64,000 nt of DNA, taken from NCBI RefSeq assembly GCF_014304815.1, contig NZ_CP047958.1, positions 1,860,001 through 1,924,000 on the forward strand, written 5' to 3'. Position numbers and translations under genes: made by a program. Source of the DNA: Synechococcus sp. MIT S9220 (GTDB lineage: Bacteria; Cyanobacteriota; Cyanobacteriia; PCC-6307; Cyanobiaceae). Position 1 is the first letter of the stretch. Every line of letters begins with the position of its first letter. Below the pieces are notes generated by a model that saw only the letters and a list, made by a program, of their open reading frames with translations, did no database searches and was not told where the DNA came from. Shown piece after piece: positions 8,165 to 18,645 of this stretch.

Positions 8165-10467
8165 CAGAATTTCCAGCCGACGCCCAGATTGAAGCGGTAC
8201 TCACCAGTGAAGTTTTGACTGGCAACCTCCAGACGCAGTGGCCCAACGGGCGTGGTGACGATCACACCAACACCTGGAGAAACACCCGATCCAGGTTTGT
8301 CGAGCAGCTCGCCAGGTTTGCCGGGAACATTGGCTTGAGATCCGAAATCGGTACCTGCATCGATAAACACTTCGCCGGCGAAAATACTGAAGATGGGGAA
8401 TCGGTATTCGATGGTTGCTTCTCCGAAACTGCGACCGACGGCCAAATCACAATCGAACCAGCCACGAACTGAATTGGATCCACCCATGCAGAAGGCTTCA
8501 TAGGGAGGCAAATCACCAATTACGGTGCCAGCCTTAATTTGGAAAGCCAGTGCCTGAGGGCAGTTTTCTGGTTCACCCTCCTTGGGACGACAGCCTTTGG
8601 CGAACTTCAGCCATTTCACAGGAATGAAATGGGTGTAGCTGGTGCGAACGCGGTTAAAGGTTGGCGAGTTCTCTCCAATCGAAACGTATTGCTCAGTGCC
8701 AAAACTGAAGAAGTTACCTGAGGTCGGATTGCGACCGTCGTTCAATGTGTTGTAAGTGGTTGCAAGTCGAACACTCGCAAGAGTATTTCGATCGGCACAA
8801 TTAAACGAGGTACAAATGACTTCGTTATTGTCTATTCGATCATTTTTAATCTTATCGCTGGGTATTCCATAGGGTCTAGTATCACCTGCATAATTAATCG
8901 GACGAACAGCCTGAAGATTTAGCCCAGCCAGAACCTGCCAGGGGACCTTCTTAAAAGGATCTCCACCATTGAGCGGACGGGAAAAAATCACGTTGCCGCC
9001 AAGACGTTCTAACGCGATTGAATCACCCTCGTAGTCAAACCAGCTGGTGCTGCCAAATTGCTCACTGGCTTCAGCAACATTATCAAATTTACTGTTAGCC
9101 GGATTGTTAGTGGAGTCAATTGAATAGGAATATTCAGAATTGCTGTTCTGATAATCGCGAAGACTGACAATATCTCCATTGTTCTGGCTCTGGAAGACCT
9201 GAGGAACTTCCCGGCTCAGGAACACGGAAGTCCGGAAAGAGGTGCGGTGACTGTCTCCTTTGATCCAGGGATCGGAGAAGGTGAGGTTAGCCAGCCCGCC
9301 GAACTGTCCGTAAGTGACATTGAGTGCCAGGTCCCAGGCACGCCCAAACAGATTGCTATCGGAAAGCTGAACCTGACCAAAGACGCCCTGACTTTGGCTG
9401 TAGCCAAGACCACCTGAAAGCGAACCAGTGGACTGCTCGACGATGCCGAGAACGATGGTGACGAAACCTGGCTCACCAGTCACAGGTCTCAAGGTCACCT
9501 TCACATCACTGAACAGCGAGGTGCCGTACAAACGCCGGATGTCGCTCTCGAGCTGATTGCGATTGAAGGGTTCGCCTGGCTTGATGGAGATCTCCCTACT
9601 CACAACCCAAGGCTTGGTCTTGCCGTTGATCGGCTCTCCTTTCTCGTTGGTGTCTTCCCCTTCCTTATTGATGAATTTCACCTCGATACCCGCCACGCTG
9701 CCGATCAGCACTTTCAGCTGCACGACTCCATCAGGACTCACCCTGGTGGGCCCACTCACACGGGCGAGTGAATAACCCTGATCGGCATACCACTTTTGCA
9801 GTTCCTTAATACGCAGCTGCAACTCATTCAGGTTGAGAGTGCGTCCGTAATCAGAACTGAAGGTGTCCTCGATTACCTGAGGCTCAATCTTGTTGTCTTC
9901 AGGCTCGAGAACAACCTGAGTCATCACAGGGTTGGGCACCACCTGAACCGCAAGCTGAACACCCAAGGGGCCGTTGACCGGCTCAATGCGCACGTCTGAG
10001 AACCATCCGGTGGCGTAAATGGCATCAAGATCAAGCTTCAACTCCTCCCTCGTCACCCGGCTACCGGGGCGTACACGCATGGCGTCGTAAGCAGCAAGTT
10101 CGAGACGTTCTTGCTCTGGATGTCCATCGATGCCCTCAATGATCACCTCGGTGATCAGCACCCTGGGCTGTTCAGGCCCTTCGTCAATGGGCTCGGCGAC
10201 GGGAGTTGCAGCAGGGGCAGGGGTGACCTCGATCTGTTCGACCTCGATCTGCTCTTCCGTTATCTCTGTCTCTACACCATCTGAATCAACCGCTTCCGCC
10301 TCTCCATCCACCTGAATGTCTTCAACCTGCGCAGTCTCAATCTCTGTTCCCTCAGGCTCAGCCTGGGCTTGAGCCGGCAGGCCACTAATCAAGGGCAGAG
10401 CGAGGGCAAACCCCACTGCACCTCGCCGAACGGCGTTCTTGGTTCGGATGGAGGAGAAAGCGACCAT
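8164..10467 (-). CDS. bamA: Outer-membrane protein assembly factor, Omp85/BamA family
   Basis: Core of the machinery that folds beta-barrel proteins into the outer membrane; homologous to chloroplast Toc75. After a signal peptide (residues 1-36, ending LPAQAQA) comes an acidic Glu/Val-rich linker, then POTRA domains (from about ITEVIIEGIDGH), then the C-terminal barrel. The L6-type motif region CMGGSNSVRGWFDCDL and the terminal Phe of NLGVGWKF are typical. ATG at 10467 is chosen since TTG at 10500 adds residues without a clear role. The protein is about 767 residues. It lies downstream of purC and is coupled to lpxC. Confidence 0.94.
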   Translation of the reverse strand: MVAFSSIRTKNAVRRGAVGFALALPLISGLPAQAQAEPEGTEIETAQVEDIQVDGEAEAVDSDGVETEITEEQIEVEQIEVTPAPAATPVAEPIDEGPEQPRVLITEVIIEGIDGHPEQERLELAAYDAMRVRPGSRVTREELKLDLDAIYATGWFSDVRIEPVNGPLGVQLAVQVVPNPVMTQVVLEPEDNKIEPQVIEDTFSSDYGRTLNLNELQLRIKELQKWYADQGYSLARVSGPTRVSPDGVVQLKVLIGSVAGIEVKFINKEGEDTNEKGEPINGKTKPWVVSREISIKPGEPFNRNQLESDIRRLYGTSLFSDVKVTLRPVTGEPGFVTIVLGIVEQSTGSLSGGLGYSQSQGVFGQVQLSDSNLFGRAWDLALNVTYGQFGGLANLTFSDPWIKGDSHRTSFRTSVFLSREVPQVFQSQNNGDIVSLRDYQNSNSEYSYSIDSTNNPANSKFDNVAEASEQFGSTSWFDYEGDSIALERLGGNVIFSRPLNGGDPFKKVPWQVLAGLNLQAVRPINYAGDTRPYGIPSDKIKNDRIDNNEVICTSFNCADRNTLASVRLATTYNTLNDGRNPTSGNFFSFGTEQYVSIGENSPTFNRVRTSYTHFIPVKWLKFAKGCRPKEGEPENCPQALAFQIKAGTVIGDLPPYEAFCMGGSNSVRGWFDCDLAVGRSFGEATIEYRFPIFSIFAGEVFIDAGTDFGSQANVPGKPGELLDKPGSGVSPGVGVIVTTPVGPLRLEVASQNFTGEYRFNLGVGWKF

Positions 10468-10512
10468 TGGGGAGACGGAAGTCGGCCGATCCGGCCACAA
10501 ACGTCGCTGAAC

Positions 10513-11265
10513 TTAACTGCAGTTGCGGGGGGTCGGGCAGGCCCCTTGTACCCGTTTGCAGACCTCCCCGTAGGCCTCGATCACTCCACCTAGGTCCTTA
10601 CGGAATCGGTCCTTGTCGAGGATGCGCTCCTCCGCATCCGTACACGACAGGTCCCAGAGCCGACAGGTGTCAGGGCTGATCTCATCAGCCACAAGCAGCT
10701 CACCGGCAGCATTCAGCCCAAGCTCAAGCTTGAAATCCACCAGATTCAAGCCGATTTCCTTGAAGAAAGGAATCAGCACCACATTGACTTTTCTGGCGAG
10801 AACCTCGATCCGCTCCCGCAGCTCGCTAGAGACCAGTCCCAGCAATGCCAGGCGAGCATCCGTCAGCAACGGATCACCAAGACCATCATCTTTGTAATAC
10901 AGATCGAGCAAAGCCGGCTCAAGGACTGTGCCCTGGACAATCGGCGTCTCGCGACAAAGCGAGCCAGTCGCGATGTTGCGCAGCACCACCTCAACTGGAA
11001 TCACCTCGACGCGCTGGACAACCATCCAAGTCTCCTCAGCGATTCCGCAGTAATGGGTGGGAATTCCCGCCCGCTCCAGCACTTCGAACAAACAGGCTGA
11101 AATCCTGCAGTTGAGACGCCCCTTGTCTGCCAGCTGAGCCTTTTTCTGAGCATTGAAAGCAGTGGCATCATTTTTGAACTCCACCAGAACTTGCTGGTCG
11201 TCTGAACCGGCATAAATGCGCTTGGCTTTGCCCTCGTAGAGAAGGTCGCCGTGGGGAATGGTCAT
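10513..11265 (-). CDS. purC: Phosphoribosylaminoimidazole-succinocarboxamide synthase
   Basis: ATP-dependent step of purine synthesis that joins aspartate to CAIR, giving SAICAR. The 250-residue protein starts [15 protein letters not shown], then [18 protein letters not shown] and [11 protein letters not shown], all PurC signatures. The ATG overlaps the stop of the hypothetical gene upstream by 4 bases, and bamA begins 46 bases downstream, so a purine enzyme is embedded in an envelope operon. purD lies just beyond on the opposite strand. Confidence 0.97.
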   Translation of the reverse strand: MTIPHGDLLYEGKAKRIYAGSDDQQVLVEFKNDATAFNAQKKAQLADKGRLNCRISACLFEVLERAGIPTHYCGIAEETWMVVQRVEVIPVEVVLRNIATGSLCRETPIVQGTVLEPALLDLYYKDDGLGDPLLTDARLALLGLVSSELRERIEVLARKVNVVLIPFFKEIGLNLVDFKLELGLNAAGELLVADEISPDTCRLWDLSCTDAEERILDKDRFRKDLGGVIEAYGEVCKRVQGACPTPRNCS

Positions 11266-12278
11266 GGCTGCTCGTTGACGCCGGTCGCGCCGGCTTCAGG
11301 TGATGGTGATTCTCCCAGCGCGGCGTGGCCACCCGGTGCCCGTGGAGAACGCAGTTCCTGCTGAAGCTGCTGGTGGTTCTCAAGAGACACTCCTGGCAGA
11401 TCCTGATCAAGATCCAACAGAGTGAAGCGATCATCCACCCTGGTTGCCAGCCGCCGCAGACGTTCCCGGGGACGATCACCGCTGCCGCCACTGGCAAGCT
11501 CAAGCCGCAGCTGCAACCGCAGCAAGTCCTCCGCCTGGTTCCAGGCCTGTTCAGCCGCCGCCTGATCGAGAGCCGCTTCGATCAACGATGCGCTGCGTTC
11601 GGACTCCATCACACCCAGCAGTTCAGCCGCGAGACCCAGACGACGTGCCGCAATGACCCCTGTCGTCCGCCCGGCAAGCAAGGTGATCACAGCCTGATCG
11701 GGCTGCCCGGAGGCGATCTGCGCTTCGGCCAAAAGATCAAGAGCTGATCGAGTGGTGGGCATTCCTTGCCCATCCAGACCCACCACAAGCTGCTCCGCAT
11801 CGAGCCTGGTGAGATCTCCTTCCGCCAAACGCAACAGCGCCAGGACAATGCGCTCCTGGTCCAATGCCGCACTGGCAGCCTGCCAGGACAACAGCAACCA
11901 CTCCCGACGGCGAGGGCCTGGACCGGGTCCGTAGCGACTGAGGACCACCTGTGCGCTATCCGGCGCCTTGCAGGACATCAGAGCCCTGGCATTGGCCATC
12001 ACCACATCAAACGTCTGCGGGGCTGGCGCAACCAGCATCAGTCGATCACGCAGCAACTGGAGACGTTCATTGGCTCCAAAGCTGGCCGACTGCTCGCAGG
12101 CCAGTTTCAGATCAGCAAGACCTCCTTCGATCAGCACAATCTCAAAGGCCTCCTGGGGCATTGGTGCTGCGGATTGGAGCGACACCGAGGAGCCAGGCCC
12201 TGCAGAGCCTGGCACCGCCGCCAAGAGAAGTGAAAGAGGCAGAGGGAGCAAACCCATGGGCCGGAAGGCGTTCAACAA
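11262..12278 (-). CDS. Putative exported alpha-helical (TPR-like) protein of unknown function
   Basis: A 338-residue protein with a hydrophobic N-terminus ([19 protein letters not shown]) that looks like a signal peptide, followed by repeated helical stretches rich in Ala, Leu, Gln and Glu (for example [24 protein letters not shown]), resembling tetratricopeptide helices. No catalytic motif is seen. Start is TTG at 12278 because it supplies an Arg before the hydrophobic core; ATG at 12257 is the alternative. It overlaps purC by 4 bases and heads the run that leads into bamA and the lpx genes, so a scaffold role in the periplasm is conceivable but only a guess. Confidence 0.65.
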   Translation of the reverse strand: MLNAFRPMGLLPLPLSLLLAAVPGSAGPGSSVSLQSAAPMPQEAFEIVLIEGGLADLKLACEQSASFGANERLQLLRDRLMLVAPAPQTFDVVMANARALMSCKAPDSAQVVLSRYGPGPGPRRREWLLLSWQAASAALDQERIVLALLRLAEGDLTRLDAEQLVVGLDGQGMPTTRSALDLLAEAQIASGQPDQAVITLLAGRTTGVIAARRLGLAAELLGVMESERSASLIEAALDQAAAEQAWNQAEDLLRLQLRLELASGGSGDRPRERLRRLATRVDDRFTLLDLDQDLPGVSLENHQQLQQELRSPRAPGGHAALGESPSPEAGATGVNEQP

Positions 12279-12358
12279 AGATGGAACGATCTCTCCGCCA
12301 TCAACAACAGCGGAGCGACGTTCAAACCTAAGGGCCTTAGCCCGAAACGCTTGCCTCC

Positions 12359-13675
12359 ATGGCCCATTCCAGCTCCCGTCCTCAGACCCTGCCTCCGCTC
12401 CGTCATCTGCTGGTGGTGGGTGGTGGTGGCCGTGAACAGGCTTTGGCCTGGGCCTTGCGCCGCTGCCCAGGAGTTGAGGCTGTGTGGGTGACTCCTGGAA
12501 ATGGAGGAACCGAAGACCTCGACGACTGCAAATCGCTAGCGGTTGGGGAACAGGATGCCGCGGGCCTGATCAAAGCCTGCAGGGAGCAGGCGATCGATCT
12601 AGTAGTGATCGGACCGGAAGCACCCCTGGCCGCCGGGGTGGCCGATCGTTTGCGAGAGGCAGGACTCGCGGTGTTTGGCCCCAGCGCCGAAGGAGCCCAA
12701 CTGGAAGCGAGTAAGGCCTGGGCGAAGGCTTTGATGCACGAAGCCAAAATTCCCACCGCGGGGCACTGGACTGTCGCGAGCGCCAGTGAAGGGCTGGAGC
12801 TGCTGGAAGAGCTGCAACGACCCCTGGTGGTGAAAGCCGATGGCTTGGCAGCCGGCAAGGGAGTGACTGTCGCCGAAACCCTCGAAGAAACTGCCGCAGC
12901 GATCCGTGAGGCCTTTGCTGGACGCTTCGGCTCCGCAGGCGAGCGGCTGGTTCTGGAAGAACGCCTTCAAGGTCCTGAGGTGTCCGTTTTCGCTTTGTGC
13001 GATGGCGATCGCATGGTGCTGTTACCGCCGGCTCAAGACCACAAGCGTCTGCTCGAGGGCGATCGGGGACCGAACACTGGAGGCATGGGCGCCTACGCAC
13101 CCGCTCCATTGCTTGATCAGGCCGGGCTCGATCAGGTGCAGCAGCTTGTGCTCGAACCCACTCTGCAGGCCCTGAGAGAACGGGGAATCCAGTACAGGGG
13201 AGTGATCTATGCCGGCCTGATGCTGACCCAGCAGGGGCCCCAGGTGATCGAATTCAACTGTCGCTTCGGTGATCCTGAATGCCAGACCCTGATGCCCCTG
13301 ATGGGTCCTGAACTCGCGAAGGTTCTGCAGGCCTGCGCCTGCGGCTGCCTGGATCAGGCACCCGAACTGTCAGTTGCCAAAACATGCAGCGCTTGTGTTG
13401 TCGCAGCCGCTGAGGGCTATCCCGAGACTCCACGCAAGGGAGATCTGATTCAGCTGCAGCCTGATCCAAACCAACAGCGACAACTGTTTCATGCCGGTAC
13501 ACGTCGTCAGGACGATGGCCAGGTGATGACTTCCGGAGGACGGGTACTAACGCAGGTCGCCCAGGCGGCGGACTTTGATCAAGCCTTCGCCAGCGCCTAC
13601 GCAGGACTCGCATTGGTGCGGTTCAACGGGATGCAGTTCCGTCGCGACATCGGTCACCAGGTGCGCCGGCCCTAG
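12359..13675 (+). CDS. purD: Phosphoribosylamine-glycine ligase
   Basis: Second step of purine synthesis, making GAR from phosphoribosylamine and glycine. The 438-residue protein has the N-terminal LLVVGGGGREQALAW, the ATP-grasp regions LVVKADGLAAGKGVTVA and EEFNCRFGDPE-type metal site (VIEFNCRFGDPECQ), and GDRGPNTGGMGAYAPAP. ATG at 12359 is used. It is divergent from the hypothetical-purC run, with about 80 bases between starts that must carry both promoters. Confidence 0.97.
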   Translation: MAHSSSRPQTLPPLRHLLVVGGGGREQALAWALRRCPGVEAVWVTPGNGGTEDLDDCKSLAVGEQDAAGLIKACREQAIDLVVIGPEAPLAAGVADRLREAGLAVFGPSAEGAQLEASKAWAKALMHEAKIPTAGHWTVASASEGLELLEELQRPLVVKADGLAAGKGVTVAETLEETAAAIREAFAGRFGSAGERLVLEERLQGPEVSVFALCDGDRMVLLPPAQDHKRLLEGDRGPNTGGMGAYAPAPLLDQAGLDQVQQLVLEPTLQALRERGIQYRGVIYAGLMLTQQGPQVIEFNCRFGDPECQTLMPLMGPELAKVLQACACGCLDQAPELSVAKTCSACVVAAAEGYPETPRKGDLIQLQPDPNQQRQLFHAGTRRQDDGQVMTSGGRVLTQVAQAADFDQAFASAYAGLALVRFNGMQFRRDIGHQVRRP

Positions 13676-13699
13676 GCTAAGTCGATGTGATTCGGCGGA

Positions 13700-15793
13700 A
13701 TGGCCAGCGATCCAGCCACGGCTCAGAACGAGGCCCCTGCGGAATGGGCAACTCCAATCGCCGGAGCTGAGCAAACAACCACGAGGGGGTTTTGGCCGCA
13801 GGCCCGCTCCTGGTGGGCCGAATTCAGCCTTCAGACCAAACTGCTAGCTGTGGCCACCCTGGTGGTGAGCCTGATGATGACGGGCATCACCTTCTTCGCG
13901 CTGAATGGAATTCAGCGCGACACGGCGATGAACGACACCCGTTATGCGAGGGATCTAGGCCTGCTGCTGGCGGGCAATGTCAGCGAGCTGGTGGCTGAAG
14001 GTCGTGATCGCGAACTCGCCAATGTCACGGAAACCTTCTGGCGCTCGAGCAGAAGCCTCCGCTACATCTTTTTCGCCGACCCTGACGGCATTGTCTATCT
14101 GGGTATTCCCGTCAGCGGCAGTGATGATGCCAGCAATGCAGATCTGCGCCTGAGCCGGCGTCTGGAACTGCCTGATGAACTGCGCAACCGAACTCAGAAT
14201 CCGTTGGTCCGCCAGCACATGACGCCCCAGGGGCAAGTCACGGATGTGTTCGTGCCGCTGGTGGAGAACAACAACTACCTCGGCGTGCTGGCTCTTGGCG
14301 TCAACCCTAATGAGACAGCTCTCGCCAGTGCCGCCCTCACCCGTGAGGTCACGGTGGCTGTGTTCATCTCAATCTGGGTTCTGGTGATTCTGGGCGCTGT
14401 TTTTAACGCGCTGACCATCACGCGTCCGGTCAAGGAGCTATTGAGAGGCGTCCGATCAATTGGTGATGGTGACTTCCGCGCTCGCATCGGCCTACCGATG
14501 GGTGGCGAATTGGGAGAACTGTTGGATGGCTTCAACGCCATGGCCTCACAGCTGCAGGACTATGACGCCGCGAACATCGAAGAACTACAGGCAGCTCAGG
14601 TCAAACAGGCGTCGCTGATCGCCACCATGGCCGACGGCGCGGTGCTGCTCGACGGTGATGGTCGCATCGTGCTCGTCAACCCGACGGCGCGACGCTTGTT
14701 CCGCTGGGAAGGTCGCAATCTCGAAGGCCAAGACTTTCTCAATGAGCTGCCGGAACTGCTGTCCGTTGAATTGCATGATCCGCTCGATGCCGTGTTCTCC
14801 AAGCAAACAGACACCAACGAGCTGCGCAGCAGTGTTGGCGATCCACCGAGGACCCTGCGTTTCGTGATCCAGGCGGTGCGCGAACCCAGCGGCGACACCC
14901 TCAAGGGCATCGCCGTCACCATCCAGGACCTCACACGGGAAGTTGAGCTGAATGCCGCTCAGAGCCGTTTCATCAGCAACGTCTCCCACGAACTACGCAC
15001 ACCGTTGTTCAACATCAAGAGTTACGTGGAGACTCTCCACGACATGGGAGACCAGCTCAGCGAAGAGGATCGAAAAGAATTTCTGGGCGTTGCCAATTCG
15101 GAGACAGATCGCCTCACCCGACTCGTGAACGACGTTCTCGATCTGTCCAGGCTGGAATCCAATCGCGTTGTGCAGTTTTCTCCAGTCGATCTCCGTCCTG
15201 GCCTGGAGCAAGCCCTGCGCAGCTATCAACTCAACGCGAGCGACAAGCAGGTTGAGCTGAGCCTGGAAGCTGACCGCGACCTCCCCGATGTTCTGGGTAA
15301 CTGGGACCTGATCCTGCAGGTGCTCGACAATCTGATCGGCAATGCTCTGAAGTTCAGTCGCAGCGGCGGACGATTAACGGTCAGGGCTTACACCTGGCCA
15401 GACAGCTGTCAGATGACACCTTCGGAAGCAGAGATCCACAGCAACGATGGGCCCACCTGCACCCTGAGTTCACCATTGCCGAAGATCCGGGTTGAAGTCT
15501 GTGACACCGGCTATGGCATCAGTGAAGAAAGCCAGCAACGCATCTTTGAGCGCTTTTACCGGGTTGAGAATGCTGTTCACACCGAGGTGGGCACTGGCCT
15601 TGGACTGTCGATCGTTCGAGGCATCCTCGAAAAACACGGCAGCATGATCTCAATGGCCAGTGAGCCTGACGTTGGCACCACATTTTGGTTTGAGCTGCCG
15701 CTAGCTCAGGAAGACCCTGAGGAGTTGAGGTGGAAAGCTGAACGCCAAAGTGACGACGAACGCCTGGCTTTGACGCAGAACACAGAAAGCTGA
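13700..15793 (+). CDS. nblS: Membrane sensor histidine kinase NblS (Hik33/DspA type)
   Basis: The conserved cyanobacterial kinase that responds to high light, nutrient stress and cold, controlling photosynthesis genes. Domain order in 697 residues: first membrane helix about 48-70, an extracytoplasmic sensor, second helix about 217-238, HAMP (TRPVKELLRGVRSIGDGDFR), PAS-type domain around 305-410, then HisKA with phospho-acceptor His430 in FISNVSHELRTPLFN, the N box LDNLIGNALKFS (541-552), DTGYGI (602-607), FERFYR and GTGLGLSIV (631-639). It is convergent with kaiC, and the two stop codons touch. Partner regulators (RpaB-type) are not in the window. Confidence 0.94.
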   Translation: MASDPATAQNEAPAEWATPIAGAEQTTTRGFWPQARSWWAEFSLQTKLLAVATLVVSLMMTGITFFALNGIQRDTAMNDTRYARDLGLLLAGNVSELVAEGRDRELANVTETFWRSSRSLRYIFFADPDGIVYLGIPVSGSDDASNADLRLSRRLELPDELRNRTQNPLVRQHMTPQGQVTDVFVPLVENNNYLGVLALGVNPNETALASAALTREVTVAVFISIWVLVILGAVFNALTITRPVKELLRGVRSIGDGDFRARIGLPMGGELGELLDGFNAMASQLQDYDAANIEELQAAQVKQASLIATMADGAVLLDGDGRIVLVNPTARRLFRWEGRNLEGQDFLNELPELLSVELHDPLDAVFSKQTDTNELRSSVGDPPRTLRFVIQAVREPSGDTLKGIAVTIQDLTREVELNAAQSRFISNVSHELRTPLFNIKSYVETLHDMGDQLSEEDRKEFLGVANSETDRLTRLVNDVLDLSRLESNRVVQFSPVDLRPGLEQALRSYQLNASDKQVELSLEADRDLPDVLGNWDLILQVLDNLIGNALKFSRSGGRLTVRAYTWPDSCQMTPSEAEIHSNDGPTCTLSSPLPKIRVEVCDTGYGISEESQQRIFERFYRVENAVHTEVGTGLGLSIVRGILEKHGSMISMASEPDVGTTFWFELPLAQEDPEELRWKAERQSDDERLALTQNTES

Positions 15794-17332
15794 TCAGGCG
15801 TCGGGAGCGACGCCGCGTGCAATGCGCGCGAGTTCACTGCGCTCATCACTGCTGACCCGATTCGGCACCCCAGAAATGATCCGTTCAAAGTTGGAGAAGG
15901 AATCCTTGATCTGCGGACCGTTGCCGGTGATCACGAATTCACGGATGCCCTTGTCATGCCAGGAACCACGCATCTTGAACACGTTGACTGCGCGGGCCAT
16001 TTCTCCACGGATCTCCACGTACTGCAACAGCAAAATCGTGTCGGTAATGGTGGAGATGTGCGAGTCAGTAATCGAATGGCTGCCCATGAACTCCTCGGAG
16101 GTGTTCGTGAAGAAGCCAGCGATTTCTTCCTGTTTCGCGTATCCGGTCACGCCGATGACGAATTGACGGAAGGCGTTATGGCTGACGCCGCGAGCGAGAG
16201 CAGACAAGGAGTCAATCGCCATCCGTGAAGGCTTGAACTGACTGATCTCCGTCTTGATGATCTGCAGGTGATCCTCGAGGCCCGTCGATTCCGGATAAGC
16301 GCAGATGATCTTGAGCAGACCGTCCTGCTCCATCTGTTCGAAATCGATGCCCCAGCTGGTGCCGTTACGGAGCAGCTGAGCACGCGACTCCTCATAAGCG
16401 AACAAGATGGCGCGTTCTTTATTGCGGCAAGCATCCTCGATGAAATTCGAGACCAGCAGGGTCTTTCCAGTACCCGTGGCTCCGGTGGCGAGAATGATCG
16501 AGTCTTTGAAGAATCCCCCGCCGCACATCTCATCGAGACGGGGAACGCCCGAACTGATCCGCACATTGGAGGAGCGCTGGGTGAGTTGCATGGCACCAAG
16601 CGGAAAGATGCTGATCCCATGCGCACCCATCGTGAATGGGAACTCTCCCTTCATGTGCGTGGTGCCGCGCAGCTTGAGAATCTCCACGGTGCGCCGCCGG
16701 CGTTCTCCTTCGAGCACATTGCGCAGAATCACCACGTTGTCAGAGACGAACTCTTCAACCCCATAGCGAGCAATCGGCCCATATTCGTCGATGCGCTCTG
16801 TGGTCATCACGGTGGTGACCCCGATTTCCTTGAGACGAGCAATCAAACGGAAGATCTCGCGACGGACAACGAACACTGCGTCGTATTGCTGAAACACCGC
16901 GGTGATCGAATCGATCGCCACCCGTTTCGCCTTGTATTTGCGAATGGCGTAGTTGATCCGCTCGATCAGACCAGACAGGTCGAAACTTCCGGCCACATCC
17001 TGACCATCGGGATCGGGAGAAGCATCAAGGATGAACAGCTTGTCCTGTTCAACCATCTCCTGCAGATTCCAACCGAAGCTGGCGGCATTGCGGAGGATAT
17101 CGAGCGGCGACTCTTCGAAGGTGACAAAGATCCCTGGTTCGTCGAAGTGGGCGACGCCGTTGTGCAGAAAATGAAGAGAGAAAACCGTTTTGCCAGTACC
17201 GGAGGTACCGCTGATCAGCGTGCTGCGACCGATAGGAAGGCCGCCATGACACACATCATCAAAACCTTCGATCCCTGTCGGAAGCTTCTGAACCTGCATC
17301 TGTGGAGAACCACTGGAGCTGGAGATCTGCAT
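15794..17332 (-). CDS. kaiC: Circadian clock ATPase/kinase KaiC
   Basis: Central clock protein, a double-domain RecA-like hexamer. In 512 residues, CI has Walker A GTSGTGKT (42-49) and catalytic Glu73-Glu74; CII has Walker A GATGTGKT (284-291) and Glu314-Glu315. The autophosphorylation sites correspond to Ser427 and Thr428 in DSHISTITDT, equivalent to Ser431/Thr432 of S. elongatus KaiC. The C-terminal tail that KaiA pulls on is present after residue 480. kaiB ends 66 bases upstream on the same strand. Confidence 0.98.
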   Translation of the reverse strand: MQISSSSGSPQMQVQKLPTGIEGFDDVCHGGLPIGRSTLISGTSGTGKTVFSLHFLHNGVAHFDEPGIFVTFEESPLDILRNAASFGWNLQEMVEQDKLFILDASPDPDGQDVAGSFDLSGLIERINYAIRKYKAKRVAIDSITAVFQQYDAVFVVRREIFRLIARLKEIGVTTVMTTERIDEYGPIARYGVEEFVSDNVVILRNVLEGERRRRTVEILKLRGTTHMKGEFPFTMGAHGISIFPLGAMQLTQRSSNVRISSGVPRLDEMCGGGFFKDSIILATGATGTGKTLLVSNFIEDACRNKERAILFAYEESRAQLLRNGTSWGIDFEQMEQDGLLKIICAYPESTGLEDHLQIIKTEISQFKPSRMAIDSLSALARGVSHNAFRQFVIGVTGYAKQEEIAGFFTNTSEEFMGSHSITDSHISTITDTILLLQYVEIRGEMARAVNVFKMRGSWHDKGIREFVITGNGPQIKDSFSNFERIISGVPNRVSSDERSELARIARGVAPDA

Positions 17333-17398
17333 AACGACGCTCTTATGGCTGCAAGGTAAGGAAAAAACGAGTCATCACCTGCGAGTGCACGGGCAGGC

Positions 17399-17758
17399 TT
17401 AAGAATCTGATTCGCCTGTCTCCGCCTCTTCCAACGCATCCATCAACGATGAGGTGAGGTTGTTATCGGTGAGTTCGTCGTAGAGAAGGTCCAAACCGAT
17501 CAGCACCCGCTCGCGATCGGACAAATCGCCGATGATCCGACGCACCGGTGGCGGGAGGATCTTGGACAGAGTCGGTGTCGCGAGGATTTTGTCCTCCTCC
17601 GCCAACTGCGGGTTTTTGAGCACATCAATCACTTTCAGGGCATAGACGCCTTTGAACTCCGTCTCGAGGATGTTGCGCAGAGTCTTGAGCGCCCTCATGG
17701 AGTTCGGCGTGTTGCCGGCCACGTAGAGCTTGAGGATGTAAGTCTTGCGTGGGCTCAT
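17399..17758 (-). CDS. kaiB: Circadian clock protein KaiB
   Basis: Binds the CI ring of phosphorylated KaiC and sequesters KaiA; known for switching to a thioredoxin-like fold. The 119-residue protein begins [20 protein letters not shown] and has [20 protein letters not shown] and [20 protein letters not shown], all family blocks, plus an acidic C-terminal tail after residue 100. Its ATG overlaps the kaiA stop by 4 bases, so any kaiBC-specific promoter would have to lie inside kaiA. Confidence 0.98.
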   Translation of the reverse strand: MSPRKTYILKLYVAGNTPNSMRALKTLRNILETEFKGVYALKVIDVLKNPQLAEEDKILATPTLSKILPPPVRRIIGDLSDRERVLIGLDLLYDELTDNNLTSSLMDALEEAETGESDS

Positions 17759-18645
17759 GGGGCCACCTCCGGATCGGTGAGAACGCGACGTTCCCCGGCC
17801 GCGGGTGTCAGGGAGACCTCAGGAGGGATCGAACGTCGATACATCTCGCAGAGGTGAGCCATGACATCGAGCAGAGCGAGGCGATAGTCCTGAAGAAAAT
17901 CGTTTTTATGCCCTTCAAGTCTGAGCTGCTTCCAGAAGTCGTCAATGAGATTCATGTGGATCTCCACAGCTCGGGTGATGGGCAGATCACCGAAAAAGGC
18001 TGTGTTCACGAAACTCTCCAGTGCCTGGTTGGCCGCAGCCGGATCCCTGAAGTAGCTGATCAACAGGTCCCGGTAAGTGCGCTGCAGCGACTGAACAAGG
18101 TCCCGCTGCTCATCAGGAGGCAGATTGGCAAGAAAGCGCGAGGGGTCTCGCTTGTAGAAGACGCCCAGATAGCCGAGGCGCTCCTGCAGACGACTGGACA
18201 GCTTCCAGGCACTGCCTTCCATCGCAGGCATGGCGTTCTGTTCAGCACCGTCTTCGGGCCTGGCATCCTTTTGGCCCTGGCGCAGGAAGCGTGAAATGGA
18301 AGCATCAACGTTGTACCCAAGCTGCTCCAGCTGATCTCCAGGCAGATGGAGCTCTTCAGGGTGGTAATCCACGCGACCCATCAACTCACCCACCACCACG
18401 GCGGGGAACAACAAACCCTCGCTGCTGAGGGCTTCACGGGTCTTGTCGTCCAGCAAGCACTGCTCAATGACAACGGCATCCACCGCTTCGCGCTGGCGGG
18501 AAAGCAGTTCCACAACACCCTGACCAGATTCGACGGCACCGAGATCCACGGGTGAGTAGCGATTCACCGGCAGCCATTGGCAACAGACCTCAACGAGATC
18601 TCTCGTTTGAAGCAGCAAAGCGATCGTGAGTGCCGGACGAGCCAT
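17755..18645 (-). CDS. kaiA: Circadian clock protein KaiA, full-length form
   Basis: Stimulates KaiC autophosphorylation. About 296 residues: an N-terminal pseudo-receiver domain ([17 protein letters not shown] onward, no phospho-acceptor) and a C-terminal four-helix domain from about 185 ([31 protein letters not shown]). Prochlorococcus lacks kaiA and some cyanobacteria have only the short C-terminal form, so a full-length gene supports Synechococcus. ATG at 18645 is chosen; TTG at 18657 adds only four residues. It is divergent from rplU. Confidence 0.96.
   Translation of the reverse strand: MARPALTIALLLQTRDLVEVCCQWLPVNRYSPVDLGAVESGQGVVELLSRQREAVDAVVIEQCLLDDKTREALSSEGLLFPAVVVGELMGRVDYHPEELHLPGDQLEQLGYNVDASISRFLRQGQKDARPEDGAEQNAMPAMEGSAWKLSSRLQERLGYLGVFYKRDPSRFLANLPPDEQRDLVQSLQRTYRDLLISYFRDPAAANQALESFVNTAFFGDLPITRAVEIHMNLIDDFWKQLRLEGHKNDFLQDYRLALLDVMAHLCEMYRRSIPPEVSLTPAAGERRVLTDPEVAP

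Noticed and set aside
16268-17359. 363-residue frame antisense to kaiC
   Set aside because: Explained by the high G+C third positions of kaiC; no motif.
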